Source: Stenotrophomonas sepilia
GTDB lineage: Bacteria > Pseudomonadota > Gammaproteobacteria > Xanthomonadales > Xanthomonadaceae
Reading direction: 5' to 3'
Length of the DNA: 56,424 nt
Assembly (NCBI RefSeq): GCF_003244875.1
Contig: NZ_LXXZ01000093.1
Coordinates: forward strand, 1 to 56,424
Part shown: piece after piece, positions 34,590 to 44,134 of the stretch
How positions within the stretch are numbered: the first letter of the stretch is position 1
Layout of the letters: the number at the start of each line of letters is the position of its first letter
The notes under the pieces: generated by a model
Databases searched by the model: none
Told to the model about the DNA's origin: nothing
The model's input: only the letters and a program-made list of their open reading frames with translations
Program-made: the position numbers and the translations under genes

Positions 34590-36027
34590 AGGCCACACCC
34601 ACATTCCCGTCGTCCGCGAAGTGCTGTCCGACCTGGACACGCCACTCTCGGTCTATCTGAAGCTCGCCGACGGCCCCAATACCTACCTGTTTGAATCCGT
34701 CGAAGGCGGCGAGCGCTTTGGTCGTTACTCGATCATCGGCCTGCCGGCGCGCCGCGTGTATGCCTTCCACGGCCACACGCTGACCGTGCGCGAAGACGGC
34801 CAGGTGGTGGACACCCGCGAGGTAGCCGATCCCTTCGCCGAAGTCGAGGCGCTGCGCAGCGCCCACTCGGTGCCCAAGCTGGAAGGCCTGCCGGGCTTCA
34901 CCGGCGGCCTGGTCGGCTGGTTTGGCTTCGAGTGCATCGGCTACATCGAGCCGCGCCTGGCCCCGCCGGCCGGCCGTGATGAGCTGGGCACGCCGGACAT
35001 CCTGCTGCTGGACTCCAACGAGCTGGCGGTATTCGACAATCTCAAGGGCCGGCTGTACCTGATCGTGCACGCCGACCCGCGTGTCGACGGTGCCTTCGAA
35101 CAGGCGCAGGCGCGCCTGGACGCACTGACTGCGAAGCTGCGTGCACCGGGCGCCGGCTATCCGGCACCGCTCAACAGCGACGTGCTGGACGAATCGGATT
35201 TCGTCTCCGGCTTCACCCGCGAAGGCTTCGTCGATGCGGTCCAGCGCAGCAAGGAATACATCCGCGCCGGTGACATCTTCCAGGTAGTGCTCAGCCAGCG
35301 CCTGAGCGTGCCGTTCAAGGCGCGCCCGGTGGATGTGTACCGCGCGCTGCGCGCGTTGAATCCCTCGCCGTACATGTATTTCCTCGATGTCGGCGACCTG
35401 CAGGTGGTCGGTTCCTCGCCGGAGATCCTGGTACGCCTTCAGGATGGCGAAGTCACCGTGCGCCCGATCGCCGGCACCCGCCCGCGTGGTGCCACGCCCG
35501 AGCTGGACCTGGCACTGGAAGCCGAGCTGCTGGCCGACCCCAAGGAACGCGCCGAGCACCTGATGCTGATCGACCTCGGCCGCAACGATGCCGGGCGCGT
35601 CTCCAGGGCCGGTACCGTGGAAGTGGGCGAGCAGTTCGTGATCGAACGCTACAGCCATGTCATGCACATCGTCAGCGAAGTGACCGGCCAACTGCAGCCG
35701 GGCCTTAGCTATGCCGACGTGCTGCGCGCCACCTTCCCGGCCGGCACGGTCAGCGGTGCGCCAAAGATCCGCGCGCTGGAAGTGATCCGCGAACTGGAGC
35801 CGATCAAGCGCAACGTCTACGCCGGCAGCATCGGCTACATCGGCTGGCACGGCGATGCCGATACCGCGATCGCGATCCGCACTGCGGTCATCAAGGATGG
35901 CCGCCTGTACGTGCAGGCCGGCGCCGGCATCGTCTACGACTCGGACCCGGACAAGGAATGGGACGAGACGATGAACAAGGGCCGTGCGCTGTTCCGCGCC
36001 GTCGCCCAGGCCGCCAAGGGCCTGTGA
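34552..36027 (+). CDS. trpE: Anthranilate synthase component I
   Basis: Makes anthranilate from chorismate, with TrpG supplying ammonia. The 491-residue protein has the N-terminal feedback domain with YLFESVEGGERFGRYSIIG (Trp-binding region) and the chorismate-binding domain with DIFQVVLSQRL, PSPYMYFL, VRPIAGTRPRG, LIDLGRNDAGRV and AGTVSGAPKIRA. The start is a TTG at 34552, 5 nt after GGAAAG; a TTG at 34504 is less likely. The leader suggests Trp-dependent control. A SIMPL-domain gene separates it from trpG, so subunits I and II come from adjacent but non-overlapping genes. Confidence 0.94.
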   Translation: MNSHAQFQQQAAEGHTHIPVVREVLSDLDTPLSVYLKLADGPNTYLFESVEGGERFGRYSIIGLPARRVYAFHGHTLTVREDGQVVDTREVADPFAEVEALRSAHSVPKLEGLPGFTGGLVGWFGFECIGYIEPRLAPPAGRDELGTPDILLLDSNELAVFDNLKGRLYLIVHADPRVDGAFEQAQARLDALTAKLRAPGAGYPAPLNSDVLDESDFVSGFTREGFVDAVQRSKEYIRAGDIFQVVLSQRLSVPFKARPVDVYRALRALNPSPYMYFLDVGDLQVVGSSPEILVRLQDGEVTVRPIAGTRPRGATPELDLALEAELLADPKERAEHLMLIDLGRNDAGRVSRAGTVEVGEQFVIERYSHVMHIVSEVTGQLQPGLSYADVLRATFPAGTVSGAPKIRALEVIRELEPIKRNVYAGSIGYIGWHGDADTAIAIRTAVIKDGRLYVQAGAGIVYDSDPDKEWDETMNKGRALFRAVAQAAKGL

Positions 36028-36094
36028 CGCTCCCCGTGCCGTGGCCTGCGCCGCGGCATCTTCCGCTGTTCCCGTTGAAGACAAGGAGTACCGC

Positions 36095-36874
36095 ATGAAG
36101 CTGCTGAGCGCATTGCTGTGGTCGTCGCTGCTGGCCACGATGGCCCCGTCTGCGTGGGCGCAGGCCAATACCATTCCGTCGCAGCCGCACCTGCTGGTGA
36201 AGGGCGAGGCGCGTCGGGTGGTGATGCCGGACCGGTTCGGCCTGCAGTTGAACATCGAAGAAACCGACATGGACGCCGACGCCGCGCGCCGCCGCGTGCA
36301 GGACAACGTGGCGCGCGCGCTGGCGCTGTTCAAGCAGCACAAGGCGGTGGACGGCAGCGTGCGTGCGGACAACCTGCGGATCGGCCCGGCGACGCGCTAT
36401 GAGCAGAACCGGCAGGTCTTCATCGGTACCCGCGTATCGCGCCAGCTGCGTGCGAGCTTCGCCAGCGTGAAGGCGATGCAGGATGTGCTGGGTGCGTTGA
36501 AGGCCGACGAGAACGTACAGGTGAGCAGCCTGGCGCCAACCTATTCGGGTGAAGTGGCGCTGCGCCGCGAACTCAAGGGTGAGGCGGCGGCCCGGACCCG
36601 CGAGTCCGCGCAGGGCCTGGCCAAGGCCTACGGCACCCGGCTGCGCGGCCTGTACAGCATTTCCGACGTAGCGCCGAACTTTGCCTATGGCATCCAGGCC
36701 GGCAGTTGGCCGAGCAGTGGGGATCTGGTGACGCCGCCTTCGCCGCCCGCGCCCGAGGCACCGATGAACAGCATCGAGACCACGGGCTCCCGCCTGCCCG
36801 AGTCGGTCGAAGCCGGCCCCATCACCTACACCGAAAACGTGTACGCCATTTTCCTGATAAGCGACGGAACCTGA
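36095..36874 (+). CDS. Periplasmic SIMPL-domain (DUF541) protein
   Basis: A 259-residue exported protein with a Sec signal peptide ending in APSAWAQA (cleavage after about residue 23). The SIMPL domain (about 30-255) shows [34 protein letters not shown] and [30 protein letters not shown], a pattern seen in the E. coli YggE group. Family members bind macromolecules at the cell surface, but their roles are unclear. The ATG at 36095 is preceded by AAGGAG. It sits between trpE and trpG, 2 bp before trpG, so it is translated from trp mRNA although unrelated in function. Confidence 0.85.
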   Translation: MKLLSALLWSSLLATMAPSAWAQANTIPSQPHLLVKGEARRVVMPDRFGLQLNIEETDMDADAARRRVQDNVARALALFKQHKAVDGSVRADNLRIGPATRYEQNRQVFIGTRVSRQLRASFASVKAMQDVLGALKADENVQVSSLAPTYSGEVALRRELKGEAAARTRESAQGLAKAYGTRLRGLYSISDVAPNFAYGIQAGSWPSSGDLVTPPSPPAPEAPMNSIETTGSRLPESVEAGPITYTENVYAIFLISDGT

Positions 36875-36876
36875 CC

Positions 36877-37464
36877 ATGTTGTGGATGATCGACAACTAC
36901 GACAGCTTCACCTACAACCTCGTGCAGTACCTGCAGACGCTGGGCGCCGAGGTGAAGGTGGTGCGCAACGATGCGATGAGCGTGGACGAGATCGCCGCGC
37001 AGAAGCCCGAGCGCATCGTCATCTCGCCCGGCCCGTGCACGCCCAACGAAGCGGGCGTGTCGCTGGAGCTGATCCAGCGGCTGGGCCCGACCACGCCGAT
37101 CCTCGGCGTGTGCCTGGGCCACCAGGGCATCGGCCAGGTCTACGGCGGCACCGTGATCCGCGCCGGCAACATCATGCACGGCAAGACCTCGCCGATCCGC
37201 CACGAAGGCAAGGGCGTGTTCGCCGGCCTGCCGGACCGCTACCAGGCCACCCGCTACCACTCGCTGGTGGTGGACAAGAACAGTCTGCCGGACTGCCTGG
37301 AAGTGACCGCCTGGACCGAGAACGAGGACGGCTCGATCGAAGAGATCATGGGCCTGCGCCACCGCCAGTTCCCGGTGGAAGGCGTGCAGTTCCACCCCGA
37401 ATCCATCCTCACCGAACACGGCCACGCCCTGCTGCGCAATTTCCTGCAGCGCCCGGCGGCCTGA
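36877..37464 (+). CDS. trpG: Anthranilate synthase component II (glutamine amidotransferase)
   Basis: Class I glutamine amidotransferase subunit releasing ammonia for TrpE. The 195-residue protein has [15 protein letters not shown] at the start, oxyanion loop [12 protein letters not shown], the nucleophile Cys in [11 protein letters not shown], and the His-Glu pair in [14 protein letters not shown]. It may also serve p-aminobenzoate synthesis, as trpG does in some species. It starts 2 bp after the SIMPL gene, and trpD follows 16 bp on with AAGGAG. Confidence 0.95.
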   Translation: MLWMIDNYDSFTYNLVQYLQTLGAEVKVVRNDAMSVDEIAAQKPERIVISPGPCTPNEAGVSLELIQRLGPTTPILGVCLGHQGIGQVYGGTVIRAGNIMHGKTSPIRHEGKGVFAGLPDRYQATRYHSLVVDKNSLPDCLEVTAWTENEDGSIEEIMGLRHRQFPVEGVQFHPESILTEHGHALLRNFLQRPAA

Positions 37465-37480
37465 TCCAAGGAGCATTCCC

Positions 37481-38512
37481 ATGAGCTTCTCCCCCCAGGA
37501 AGCCCTGCAACGCACCATCGAGCACCGCGAGATCTTCTTCGACGAGATGGTCGACCTGATGCGGCAGATCATGCGCGGCGACGTGTCGCCGATGATGACC
37601 GCCGCCATCCTCACCGGCCTGCGGGTGAAGAAGGAAACCATCGACGAGATCGCCGCCGCCGCCACGGTCATGCGCGAATTCGCGCTGGCGGTGCCGGTGG
37701 CCGACAGCACCCACCTGGTCGACATCGTCGGCACCGGTGGCGATGGCTCGCACACCTTCAACATCTCCACCTGCGCGATGTTCGTGGCGGCTGCGGCCGG
37801 TGCGCGCGTGGCCAAGCACGGCAACCGCAGCGTGTCGTCCAAGTCCGGCAGCGCCGATGCGGTGGAAGCACTGGGCGCGGCCATCGAGCTGCAGCCAGCG
37901 CAGGTGGCCGCTGCCATCGAGCAGACCGGCATCGGCTTCATGTTCGCGCCGATCCATCATCCGTCGATGAAGGTCGTCGCGCCGGTCCGCCGCGAGATGG
38001 GCGTGCGCACCATCTTCAACATCCTTGGTCCGCTGACCAACCCCGCCAGCGCGCCGTCGGTGCTGATGGGCGTGTTCCATCCTGATCTGGTGGGTATCCA
38101 GGCGCGCGTGCTGCGCGAGCTGGGCACCGAGCGCGCCATGGTGGTCTGGGGCCGCGACAACATGGATGAGATCTCGCTCGGCGCCGGCACCCTGGTGGGC
38201 GAGTTGCGCGACGGCAAGGTGCGCGAGTACGAGATCCACCCGGAGGACTTCGGCATCGCCATGTCGGCCAGCCGCAACCTGCGCGTGGACAGCCCGGAGC
38301 AGTCCATCCAGATGCTGCGCGCGGTGCTGGACAACGAGCCCGGCCCGGCGCTGGACATCGTCGCGCTCAATGCCGGCGCCGCGCTGTACGTGGCCGGCGT
38401 GGCCAGCGACATCGGTGATGGCCTGGCCCGCGCCCGTGCCGCCATCGCCAATGGCAGCGCCCGCCAGCGCCTGCAGCAGTATGTGGAGACCACCCGCGCG
38501 CTGGTTGCCTGA
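37481..38512 (+). CDS. trpD: Anthranilate phosphoribosyltransferase
   Basis: Transfers phosphoribose from PRPP to anthranilate. The 343-residue length is standard. Motifs are [17 protein letters not shown] (PRPP binding), [22 protein letters not shown] (anthranilate and Mg sites), and [34 protein letters not shown]. The helical N-terminal domain [32 protein letters not shown] is intact. It is third in the trpGDC group and is followed 74 bp later by trpC. Confidence 0.96.
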   Translation: MSFSPQEALQRTIEHREIFFDEMVDLMRQIMRGDVSPMMTAAILTGLRVKKETIDEIAAAATVMREFALAVPVADSTHLVDIVGTGGDGSHTFNISTCAMFVAAAAGARVAKHGNRSVSSKSGSADAVEALGAAIELQPAQVAAAIEQTGIGFMFAPIHHPSMKVVAPVRREMGVRTIFNILGPLTNPASAPSVLMGVFHPDLVGIQARVLRELGTERAMVVWGRDNMDEISLGAGTLVGELRDGKVREYEIHPEDFGIAMSASRNLRVDSPEQSIQMLRAVLDNEPGPALDIVALNAGAALYVAGVASDIGDGLARARAAIANGSARQRLQQYVETTRALVA

Positions 38513-38586
38513 GCGCGCGGTTCAGCCTGACCCCGTCGATGGCCGATAATGGCCGTCCTCAGCGCCCCCGCACCGAATCGAAGACG

Positions 38587-39381
38587 ATGAGCGACATCCT
38601 GCAGACGATCCTGGCCCGCAAGGCCGAAGAAGTGGCCCAGCGCCGCGCCCAGCGCCCGCTCGAGGAGCTGCAGGCCGCCGTGGCCAGCGCCCCGCCGGTA
38701 CGTGGCTTCGTACGCGCGTTGCAGGCGGCCGTGGCCAACGGCGACCCGGCGGTGATTGCCGAGGTGAAGAAGGCCAGCCCGTCCAAGGGCGTCATCCGCC
38801 CCGATTTCCGGCCGGCCGATATCGCGGTCAGCTACGAGTTCGGTGGTGCCAGCTGCCTGTCGGTGCTGACCGACGTGGACTTCTTCCAGGGCGCCGATAC
38901 CTACCTGCAGCAGGCCCGTGAAGCCTGCACGCTGCCGGTGCTGCGCAAGGACTTCGTGATCGACGCCTACCAGGTGTACGAGGCGCGCGTGCTGGGCGCC
39001 GACTGCATCCTGCTGATCGTCGCCGCGCTGGACGACACCCAGCTGGCCACGCTGTCCGAACTGGCGCTGTCGCTGGGCATGGACGTGCTGGTGGAAGTGC
39101 ACGACATCGACGAGCTGGAGCGCGCGCTGCAGGTGCCGGCGCCGATGATCGGCATCAACAACCGCAACCTGCGCACCTTCGAGGTGTCGCTGCAGACCAC
39201 GCTGGACATGCAGCAGGCGGTGCCGCGTGACCGCCTGCTGGTCACCGAGAGCGGCATCCTCGGCCCGCAGGACGTGGCGCTGATGCGCGATGCAGGCATC
39301 CATGCCTTCCTGGTCGGCGAGGCCTTCATGCGCGTGGAAGAGCCGGGCGAGGGCCTGCGTCAGCTATTCTTCGCAACATGA
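38587..39381 (+). CDS. trpC: Indole-3-glycerol phosphate synthase
   Basis: Closes the indole ring from CdRP. It is a stand-alone 264-residue TIM barrel, not fused to TrpF. Motifs are [66 protein letters not shown] and VTESGI. Start ATG at 38587. The stop overlaps the ATG of the HAD gene by 4 bp, so the two are translationally coupled. Confidence 0.95.
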   Translation: MSDILQTILARKAEEVAQRRAQRPLEELQAAVASAPPVRGFVRALQAAVANGDPAVIAEVKKASPSKGVIRPDFRPADIAVSYEFGGASCLSVLTDVDFFQGADTYLQQAREACTLPVLRKDFVIDAYQVYEARVLGADCILLIVAALDDTQLATLSELALSLGMDVLVEVHDIDELERALQVPAPMIGINNRNLRTFEVSLQTTLDMQQAVPRDRLLVTESGILGPQDVALMRDAGIHAFLVGEAFMRVEEPGEGLRQLFFAT

Positions 39382-40094
39382 CAACGCACTATCCGACGCC
39401 GCGCGAGGATGCGCCGCTGGTGGTCTTCGACTTCGACCACACCCTCTACGACGGCGATTCGGGTACCCACCTGTTCGCCTCGCTGATCAAGCGCAACCCG
39501 TTGCGCATGCTGGCGGCGCTGCTGGTCACGCCGATTGCCGGGCCGATGGTGGCGATGCTGCCGACCCGTCGCGCGGGCATCTCGGTCTATGTGTGGATCG
39601 GCAGCTTCGGCCTGCACCGTGCGCGCGATTTCAACAAGGTGATCGACGCCTACGTGCTGCGCAACCAGGCGCAGATGCGCGCCAAGCTGCTGCCGCAGGC
39701 GCTGGAGGTGTTCGCCGCGCACCGCGCCAAGGGCGATCGCGTGGTGGTTGCCACCGGCGCGCCGCCGGAGCTGGCCCGCGCGATCCTGGCCTTCGTCGCC
39801 CATCAGGACGTACCGGTGATCGGTACCGAGGTCGGCCCGCGGCTGGGCGGTGTTGGCCCGACCCGGCACTGCCACAACGAAGAGAAGATGCGCATGCTGC
39901 GCGAACGCGGCTATGGCGACATCGATATCGCCTACTCCGACAGCACCGCCGACCTTCCGCTGCTGCTGGCGGCCAAGGCGCCGGTGGTGGTGAACCCGAA
40001 GCCGGGGCGGGTGGCGTTTTTCCGCCGCGTGCTGCCGGCCGGCACCCGCATCCTCAACTGGGGATGCGTGGATCGCGGCGGCGACAAGGCCTGA
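39378..40094 (+). CDS. HAD-superfamily phosphatase (HAD-IB, PSP-like)
   Basis: A 238-residue HAD hydrolase. Motif I is [12 protein letters not shown] (Asp nucleophile), motif [10 protein letters not shown], and motif III/IV around [16 protein letters not shown]. The cap is alpha-helical, as in phosphoserine-phosphatase-like IB members. A hydrophobic stretch ([18 protein letters not shown]) in the cap may contact the membrane. The exact substrate is unknown. It is coupled to trpC by a 4-bp overlap and ends just before a dimeric SMAG repeat. Confidence 0.88.
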   Translation: MTTHYPTPREDAPLVVFDFDHTLYDGDSGTHLFASLIKRNPLRMLAALLVTPIAGPMVAMLPTRRAGISVYVWIGSFGLHRARDFNKVIDAYVLRNQAQMRAKLLPQALEVFAAHRAKGDRVVVATGAPPELARAILAFVAHQDVPVIGTEVGPRLGGVGPTRHCHNEEKMRMLRERGYGDIDIAYSDSTADLPLLLAAKAPVVVNPKPGRVAFFRRVLPAGTRILNWGCVDRGGDKA

Positions 40095-40106
40095 CCCGCG
40101 CCTGTT

Positions 40107-40181
40107 GTAGAGCCGAGCCATGCTCGGCTGCTCTTCGTTGCGGGATCCGTGCGTCCTCAGCCGAGCATGGCTCGGCTCTAC
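40107..40181. repeat. Dimeric SMAG repeat
   Basis: GTAGAGCCGAGCCATGCTCGGC (from 40107) and its inverted partner GCCGAGCATGGCTCGGCTCTAC (ending 40181). The two can pair end to end. They lie between converging genes, where they may act as a transcript-end structure for both. Confidence 0.9.
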
Positions 40182-40191
40182 AGGGGATGCT

Positions 40192-40953
40192 TCAGCGGTA
40201 GAGGTGCCCGTACACCGCATGCCCGATCTGGAACAGGCTGATGCCCAGCACCAGCACGCCGACGGCCACCAGCACCCAGCGCTCCTTCACCCGCTTGACC
40301 AGGATCGCCGCCACCGGCGCGGCCATCATGCCGCCGATCAGCAGGCCGGCGACGATCTGCAGATGCTGCACGCCCATCGACAACAGGAAGGTCGCTGACA
40401 CCGTCAACGTGACCACGAACTCGGCTGCGTTGACTGTTCCGATGGTGGTGCGCGCCTGGCCGCCGCGGGCGAGCAGGGTGGACGTCGCGATCGGCCCCCA
40501 GCCACCGCCGCCGCTGGCGTCGAGCAGGCCGGCGAAGAAGCCCAGCACCGGCACCCGCCGGATCTCGCCCTTGGGCATAAAGCGCCCAGCGGCGCGGGCC
40601 AGGATGATGATCGCCAGCACCAGCAGGTACAGGTAGATCAGTGGCCGGATGATCTCGCCCGGGAGCTGCGTGAGCACGTACGCGCCCACGGCACCGCCCA
40701 CTGCGCCGGGCAGGGCCAGGCGCACGAACAGGCGTTTATCGACATTTCCGGCTGCGAGGTGCGACACCCCCGAGGCGCCAGTGGTGAACACTTCAGCGGT
40801 GTGGATGCTGGCGCTGACCTGTGCCGGGGGCAGGCCCATGCTGAGCATCACCGACGAGGACACCAGGCCGAAGGCCATGCCCAATGCACCGTCCACCAGC
40901 TGTGCGCCGAGGCCGATGAGAATGAACCACCAGAATTCGCTGCTCAGCTCCAT
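40192..40953 (-). CDS. TauE/SafE (TSUP) family membrane transporter
   Basis: A 253-residue inner-membrane protein of the TSUP family, whose members export sulfite, sulfonates or organic acids. Eight hydrophobic segments are visible. The two repeated halves carry the family motif: GAQLVDGALGMAFGLVSSSVMLSMG near the N-terminus and GFFAGLLDASGGGGWGPIATSTLLARGG in the middle. The substrate cannot be assigned; cysteine or sulfur genes are not adjacent. It starts with ATG at 40953 and is flanked on both sides by SMAG dimers. Confidence 0.88.
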   Translation of the reverse strand: MELSSEFWWFILIGLGAQLVDGALGMAFGLVSSSVMLSMGLPPAQVSASIHTAEVFTTGASGVSHLAAGNVDKRLFVRLALPGAVGGAVGAYVLTQLPGEIIRPLIYLYLLVLAIIILARAAGRFMPKGEIRRVPVLGFFAGLLDASGGGGWGPIATSTLLARGGQARTTIGTVNAAEFVVTLTVSATFLLSMGVQHLQIVAGLLIGGMMAAPVAAILVKRVKERWVLVAVGVLVLGISLFQIGHAVYGHLYR

Positions 40954-40990
40954 GTACCGAGCCTAGCTCAGCGGGCCGCGCAGGGGCCGT

Positions 40991-41054
40991 GTAGAGCCGA
41001 GCCCTTGCGCGGCTGCCTTTGACGTACCGCAGCCGAGCGTCGGCTCGGCTCTAC
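40991..41054. repeat. Dimeric SMAG repeat
   Basis: GTAGAGCCGAGCCCTTGCGCGGC followed by inverted GCCGAGCGTCGGCTCGGCTCTAC. It separates clp from the TSUP gene. Confidence 0.82.
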
Positions 41055-41088
41055 AGGATGGCTCCGGCAGCGTTGGGTTGCCTTGCAA

Positions 41089-41778
41089 TCAACGGGTGCC
41101 GTACAGCACCACGGTCTTGCCGCGGGCATGCAGCAGGCCGTCGGTCTGCAGCTTCTTCAACACGCGGCCGGCCATTTCGCGCGAGCAGCCGACCAGTCGC
41201 GCCAGTTCCTGTCGCGAGACGCGCAGCTGGCTGCCCTGCGGGTGGCTCATCGCCTCCGGTTCCTGCGCCAGGTCGTGCAGGGTGCGCACGATCCGGTCGG
41301 TAACGTCCAGGAATGCCAGGCGGCTGGCCTTGCGGCTGGTGTCGAGCAGGCGCTTGGAAATCTGCTGGCCCAGCGCATACAGCAGGCGCGGGGCATCGGC
41401 CGACAGCGGGCCGAGGAACAGCTGATGCAGGCGCTCGTAGCTGATTTCAGCCAGCTCGCAGGCGGTACGGGTCCGCAGGATCACCTCGCGGCGGTCCGAT
41501 TCGACGAACAGGCCCATCTCGCCGACGAACTCGCCGGCACCGAAGTAGCCCAGCACAAGCTCGCGATCGTCATCTTCCTCGGCCATGATCGAAACCGAGC
41601 CGCTGATGACGTAATACAGGGTTCCCGCCGGGTCTCCGGGCCGGAAGACGTCGGTACGGGTGGGATATCGCCGCCTGTGGCTGTGCGCCAGGAAACGATC
41701 GATTGTGGCGATATCCAGGGCCAGTGGACTGCTAGCTAGGCGCACGGTTGACACGATAGGAGCGCTCCCTCTGCGCAT
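41089..41778 (-). CDS. clp: CRP-like regulator Clp, cyclic-di-GMP responsive
   Basis: CRP/FNR-type activator closely matching Xanthomonas Clp, which is inhibited by cyclic di-GMP and controls virulence and biofilm genes. The 229-residue protein has a cNMP-binding domain (to ~115: YPTRTDVFRPGDPAGTLYYVISGSVSI, GEFVGEMGLF). The glutamate that aligns with Xanthomonas Glu99 (Glu98 here, in RREVILRT), as far as I can recall that sequence, seems conserved. The HTH lies in QLRVSRQELARLVGCSREMAGRVLKKLQ. The ATG at 41778 gives near-native length; a TTG at 41820 is possible. It is divergent from speD. Confidence 0.9.
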   Translation of the reverse strand: MRRGSAPIVSTVRLASSPLALDIATIDRFLAHSHRRRYPTRTDVFRPGDPAGTLYYVISGSVSIMAEEDDDRELVLGYFGAGEFVGEMGLFVESDRREVILRTRTACELAEISYERLHQLFLGPLSADAPRLLYALGQQISKRLLDTSRKASRLAFLDVTDRIVRTLHDLAQEPEAMSHPQGSQLRVSRQELARLVGCSREMAGRVLKKLQTDGLLHARGKTVVLYGTR

Positions 41779-41927
41779 GAACGGATTCACGGGGTCGATA
41801 GCGGAGCTTAACCAGCGCAATTGTTAAGGGCAAACAGTGTGCCAGAACTCTTGCGTCTTCACGTTCCCCCCGGGGGCAGTTTGCCCCATAATTCCCCCTT
41901 TCCCTTCTTACACAGGAATCGACCGCC

Positions 41928-42722
41928 GTGGTCAAGCCGTTGCCTCGCCTGAGGCTGCAGGGTTTCAACAACCTCACCAAGGCGCTGAGCTTCAACATCT
42001 ATGACGTGTGTTACGCGCGCACCGAAGAGGAGCGTCAGCGTTACATTGAATACATCGATGAAGAGTACAACGCCGACAGGCTGACTCAGATCTTGACCGA
42101 TGTCGCCGAGATCATCGGCGCCAACATCCTGAACGTGGCCCGCCAGGACTACGATCCGCAGGGTGCCTCGGTGACCATCCTGATCTCCGAAGAACCGGTG
42201 ATCGACAAGAAGCTGGCCGGCAAGGAGCTGATCTCCGACGCCGTGGTCGCGCACATGGACAAGAGCCACATCACGGTCCATACCTACCCGGAAACCCATC
42301 CGCAGGAAGGTATCGCCACGTTCCGCGCGGACATCGACGTGGCCACCTGTGGCGTCATTTCCCCGCTGAAGGCCCTGAACTACCTGATCGAGAGCCTCGA
42401 GTCGGACATCGTGATCATGGACTACCGCGTCCGTGGCTTCACCCGCGATGTGAAGGGCAAGAAGCACTTCATCGACCACAAGATCAACTCGATCCAGAAC
42501 TTCCTGGCCAAGAACATCAAGTCGCGTTACGAGATGTTCGACGTCAACGTCTACCAGGAGAACATCTTCCACACGAAGATGCACCTGAAGGACTTCGACC
42601 TGGACCAGTACCTGTTCGAGGAAAAGGCCAAGAACCTCTCGTTCAAGGAACGCATGAAGATCGAAGCGCTGCTCAAGCGCGAGATCGAAGAGCTGTTCCA
42701 CGGCCGGAACCTGTCCGAGTAA
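41928..42722 (+). CDS. speD: S-adenosylmethionine decarboxylase (proenzyme, E. coli type)
   Basis: Provides decarboxylated SAM for spermidine synthesis. The 264-residue proenzyme self-cleaves to create a pyruvoyl group; the cleavage Ser is Ser113 in [15 protein letters not shown], matching the Lys-Ser site of E. coli SpeD. The catalytic Cys is in [14 protein letters not shown]. The start is a GTG at 41928, preceded by AGGAA. A weak promoter with CATAAT (41887) lies upstream. speE is not in the window. Confidence 0.95.
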   Translation: MVKPLPRLRLQGFNNLTKALSFNIYDVCYARTEEERQRYIEYIDEEYNADRLTQILTDVAEIIGANILNVARQDYDPQGASVTILISEEPVIDKKLAGKELISDAVVAHMDKSHITVHTYPETHPQEGIATFRADIDVATCGVISPLKALNYLIESLESDIVIMDYRVRGFTRDVKGKKHFIDHKINSIQNFLAKNIKSRYEMFDVNVYQENIFHTKMHLKDFDLDQYLFEEKAKNLSFKERMKIEALLKREIEELFHGRNLSE

Positions 42723-42731
42723 GTCCCATGT

Positions 42732-42860
42732 GCGATGCCCGCAGGCATCGCCACCCAGGCGGGACGACCCGCCCCGTGGAACCAGTGCCCCACACACGTT
42801 ACAGTTCCACGGTGATGTACCGACCCACGGCCCGGTGTGAAAACACCGGGCCGTTTCGTT
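42732..42860 (+). promoter_or_regulatory. Multi-hairpin leader of the sugE-like gene (guanidine-II-like candidate)
   Basis: Four hairpins in order: GCGATGCC-CGCA-GGCATCGC (42732-42751); GGCGGG-ACGA-CCCGCC (42758-42773); CCGTGGAAC / GTTCCACGG (42774-42782 / 42804-42812); and a terminator ACGGCCCGGTG / CACCGGGCCGT (42827-42854) followed by TTCGTTTTT. The second shows the ACGR tetraloop that defines guanidine-II (mini-ykkC) riboswitches; the first does not. CCACGG at 42825-42830 could pair with CCGTGG at 42774, which would disrupt the terminator. Confidence 0.45.
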
Positions 42861-42890
42861 TTTCTCAAGAAAGGTAAGGAGCCCCCACCC

Positions 42891-43211
42891 ATGCCCTGGA
42901 TCTACCTGCTGCTGGCCGGCCTGTTCGAGATCGGTTTCGCCCTCGGAATGAAGTACTCCGAAGGCTTCAGCAAACCCCTGCCCACCGTTGCCACGGTGGT
43001 ATCGGCCCTGATCAGCCTGTACCTGATGAGCCAGGCGATGAAGAGCATCCCGGTCGGTACGGCCTACGCGATCTGGACCGGCATCGGTGCCATGGGCGTG
43101 GCTGTGCTCGGCATCTACCTGTTCAATGACAGTGCGTCGCCGGCCCGCCTGGCCTGCGTGGGCCTGATCGTGGCCGGCGTGATCGGCCTGAAGCTGGTGT
43201 CGCCCAACTGA
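42891..43211 (+). CDS. sugE: SMR-family transporter, SugE/Gdx-like guanidinium exporter
   Basis: A 106-residue, four-helix small multidrug resistance protein. The first helix has the essential Glu (Glu13) in LLLAGLFEIGFALGMKYSEGF. The second has MKSIPVGTAYAIWTGIGAMG, the signature of the SugE/Gdx branch, which exports guanidinium in studied bacteria and was first noted for quaternary ammonium resistance. It works as an antiparallel dimer in the inner membrane. The start ATG at 42891 follows AAGGAG. It is alone behind the hairpin leader, which supports inducible expression. Confidence 0.88.
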   Translation: MPWIYLLLAGLFEIGFALGMKYSEGFSKPLPTVATVVSALISLYLMSQAMKSIPVGTAYAIWTGIGAMGVAVLGIYLFNDSASPARLACVGLIVAGVIGLKLVSPN

Positions 43212-43214
43212 TGG

Positions 43215-43290
43215 ATGGCCCGACCAACGGTCGGGCCCCACCGTCGCCCCCCGCACCTCCTGGTAGGCCCGCACCGTTGGTGCGGGCGAC
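43215..43290. repeat. Two GTAG-type palindromes
   Basis: GGCCCGACCAACGGTCGGGCC at 43218 and GTAGGCCCGCACCGTTGGTGCGGGC at 43263, both with a CCAACGG or CCGTTGG centre. They lie between converging sugE and coq7. Confidence 0.7.
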
Positions 43291-43293
43291 CCT

Positions 43294-43938
43294 TCAAATG
43301 CGGTAGGCGATGGTCTTCATCACCCTGGAGGCCAGCGCCATCACGCCCGGGATCGGGAACGGCAGGCGGCGTGCGCCGGCCTGCTCGGCGTGCTCCGCAT
43401 GGCGGGCTTCGTCTTCCTTCATCACCTGGATGACCGCACGGCTGCGCAGGTCGCCGGCCGGCAGGTCGACCAGGTGCTCGTCCAGATGGGCTTCCACCTG
43501 GCGCTCGGTTTCGACCACGAAACCGAGGTTCCAGCCGTCGCCGCGCAGCCCGGCCAGGGTGCCGATGGTGTAGCTGCCGGCGTACCACAACGGGTTGAAC
43601 AGGCTCGGGCGGCTGCCCAGCTCGCCCAGCCGGGTGGCGCACCACGCCAGGTGGTCGGTCTCTTCCTGGGCCGCTTCCAGCAGGTGTTCACGCGTGGCAG
43701 GGTCGCGGGCCACGGCGGCCTGGCCGAAATACAGGCCCTGTGCGCAGACTTCGCCGACGTGGTTGATCCGCATCAGCCCGGCCGCGTGGCGGCGTTCAGC
43801 GTTGTCCATGCCCGGCTCGCTGGTGTCCGCGGCCGGGTAGGGGCGGGCCGCCGGCGGGTTGCCGAACACCGTGTCCAAGGCGCGCTGCGCTTCGGTCAGC
43901 AGGTGGTCCAGCGGTGTGGTCTGGCGGAGCACGGTCAT
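43294..43938 (-). CDS. coq7: 2-polyprenyl-3-methyl-6-methoxy-1,4-benzoquinone monooxygenase (Coq7)
   Basis: Di-iron hydroxylase for the late step of ubiquinone synthesis. The 214-residue protein has the four-helix carboxylate-bridged site: [41 protein letters not shown] (ExxH), [10 protein letters not shown] and [21 protein letters not shown] (second ExxH). A hydrophobic end segment ([23 protein letters not shown]) probably docks to the membrane. The ATG at 43938 starts the family-like sequence [14 protein letters not shown]. It is divergent from rplM. Confidence 0.92.
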   Translation of the reverse strand: MTVLRQTTPLDHLLTEAQRALDTVFGNPPAARPYPAADTSEPGMDNAERRHAAGLMRINHVGEVCAQGLYFGQAAVARDPATREHLLEAAQEETDHLAWCATRLGELGSRPSLFNPLWYAGSYTIGTLAGLRGDGWNLGFVVETERQVEAHLDEHLVDLPAGDLRSRAVIQVMKEDEARHAEHAEQAGARRLPFPIPGVMALASRVMKTIAYRI

Positions 43939-44015
43939 GGCGGTACGCGGTGGGACGGAAGACCCCTCGATTCTCCCCCGGCTCCGGCCCCCTGCCAACC
44001 CGGGACATGGCCGGC

Positions 44016-44044
44016 TTGCACCGGGGGCTTGACCTGCGTACAAT
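44016..44044 (+). promoter_or_regulatory. rplM-rpsI promoter
   Basis: TTGCAC (44016-44021), a 17-bp spacer, and TACAAT (44039-44044, five of six matches to the -10 consensus). It would give an approximately 85-nt leader before rplM. Confidence 0.6.
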
Positions 44045-44134
44045 CCCGCCTCTTACGCTTCACCTTTCACAACGCGTGGCAGAGTTCCGGCGAGCCGTTC
44101 GCCGCAATGAGCCCGACCTAACATAGAGTTCTTC

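Noticed and set aside
42827..42860. The hairpin with T-tract as nothing more than the speD terminator
   Set aside because: It is 105 bp beyond speD, after three other hairpins, and only 37 bp before sugE, so control of sugE is at least as likely. I kept it in the leader feature.
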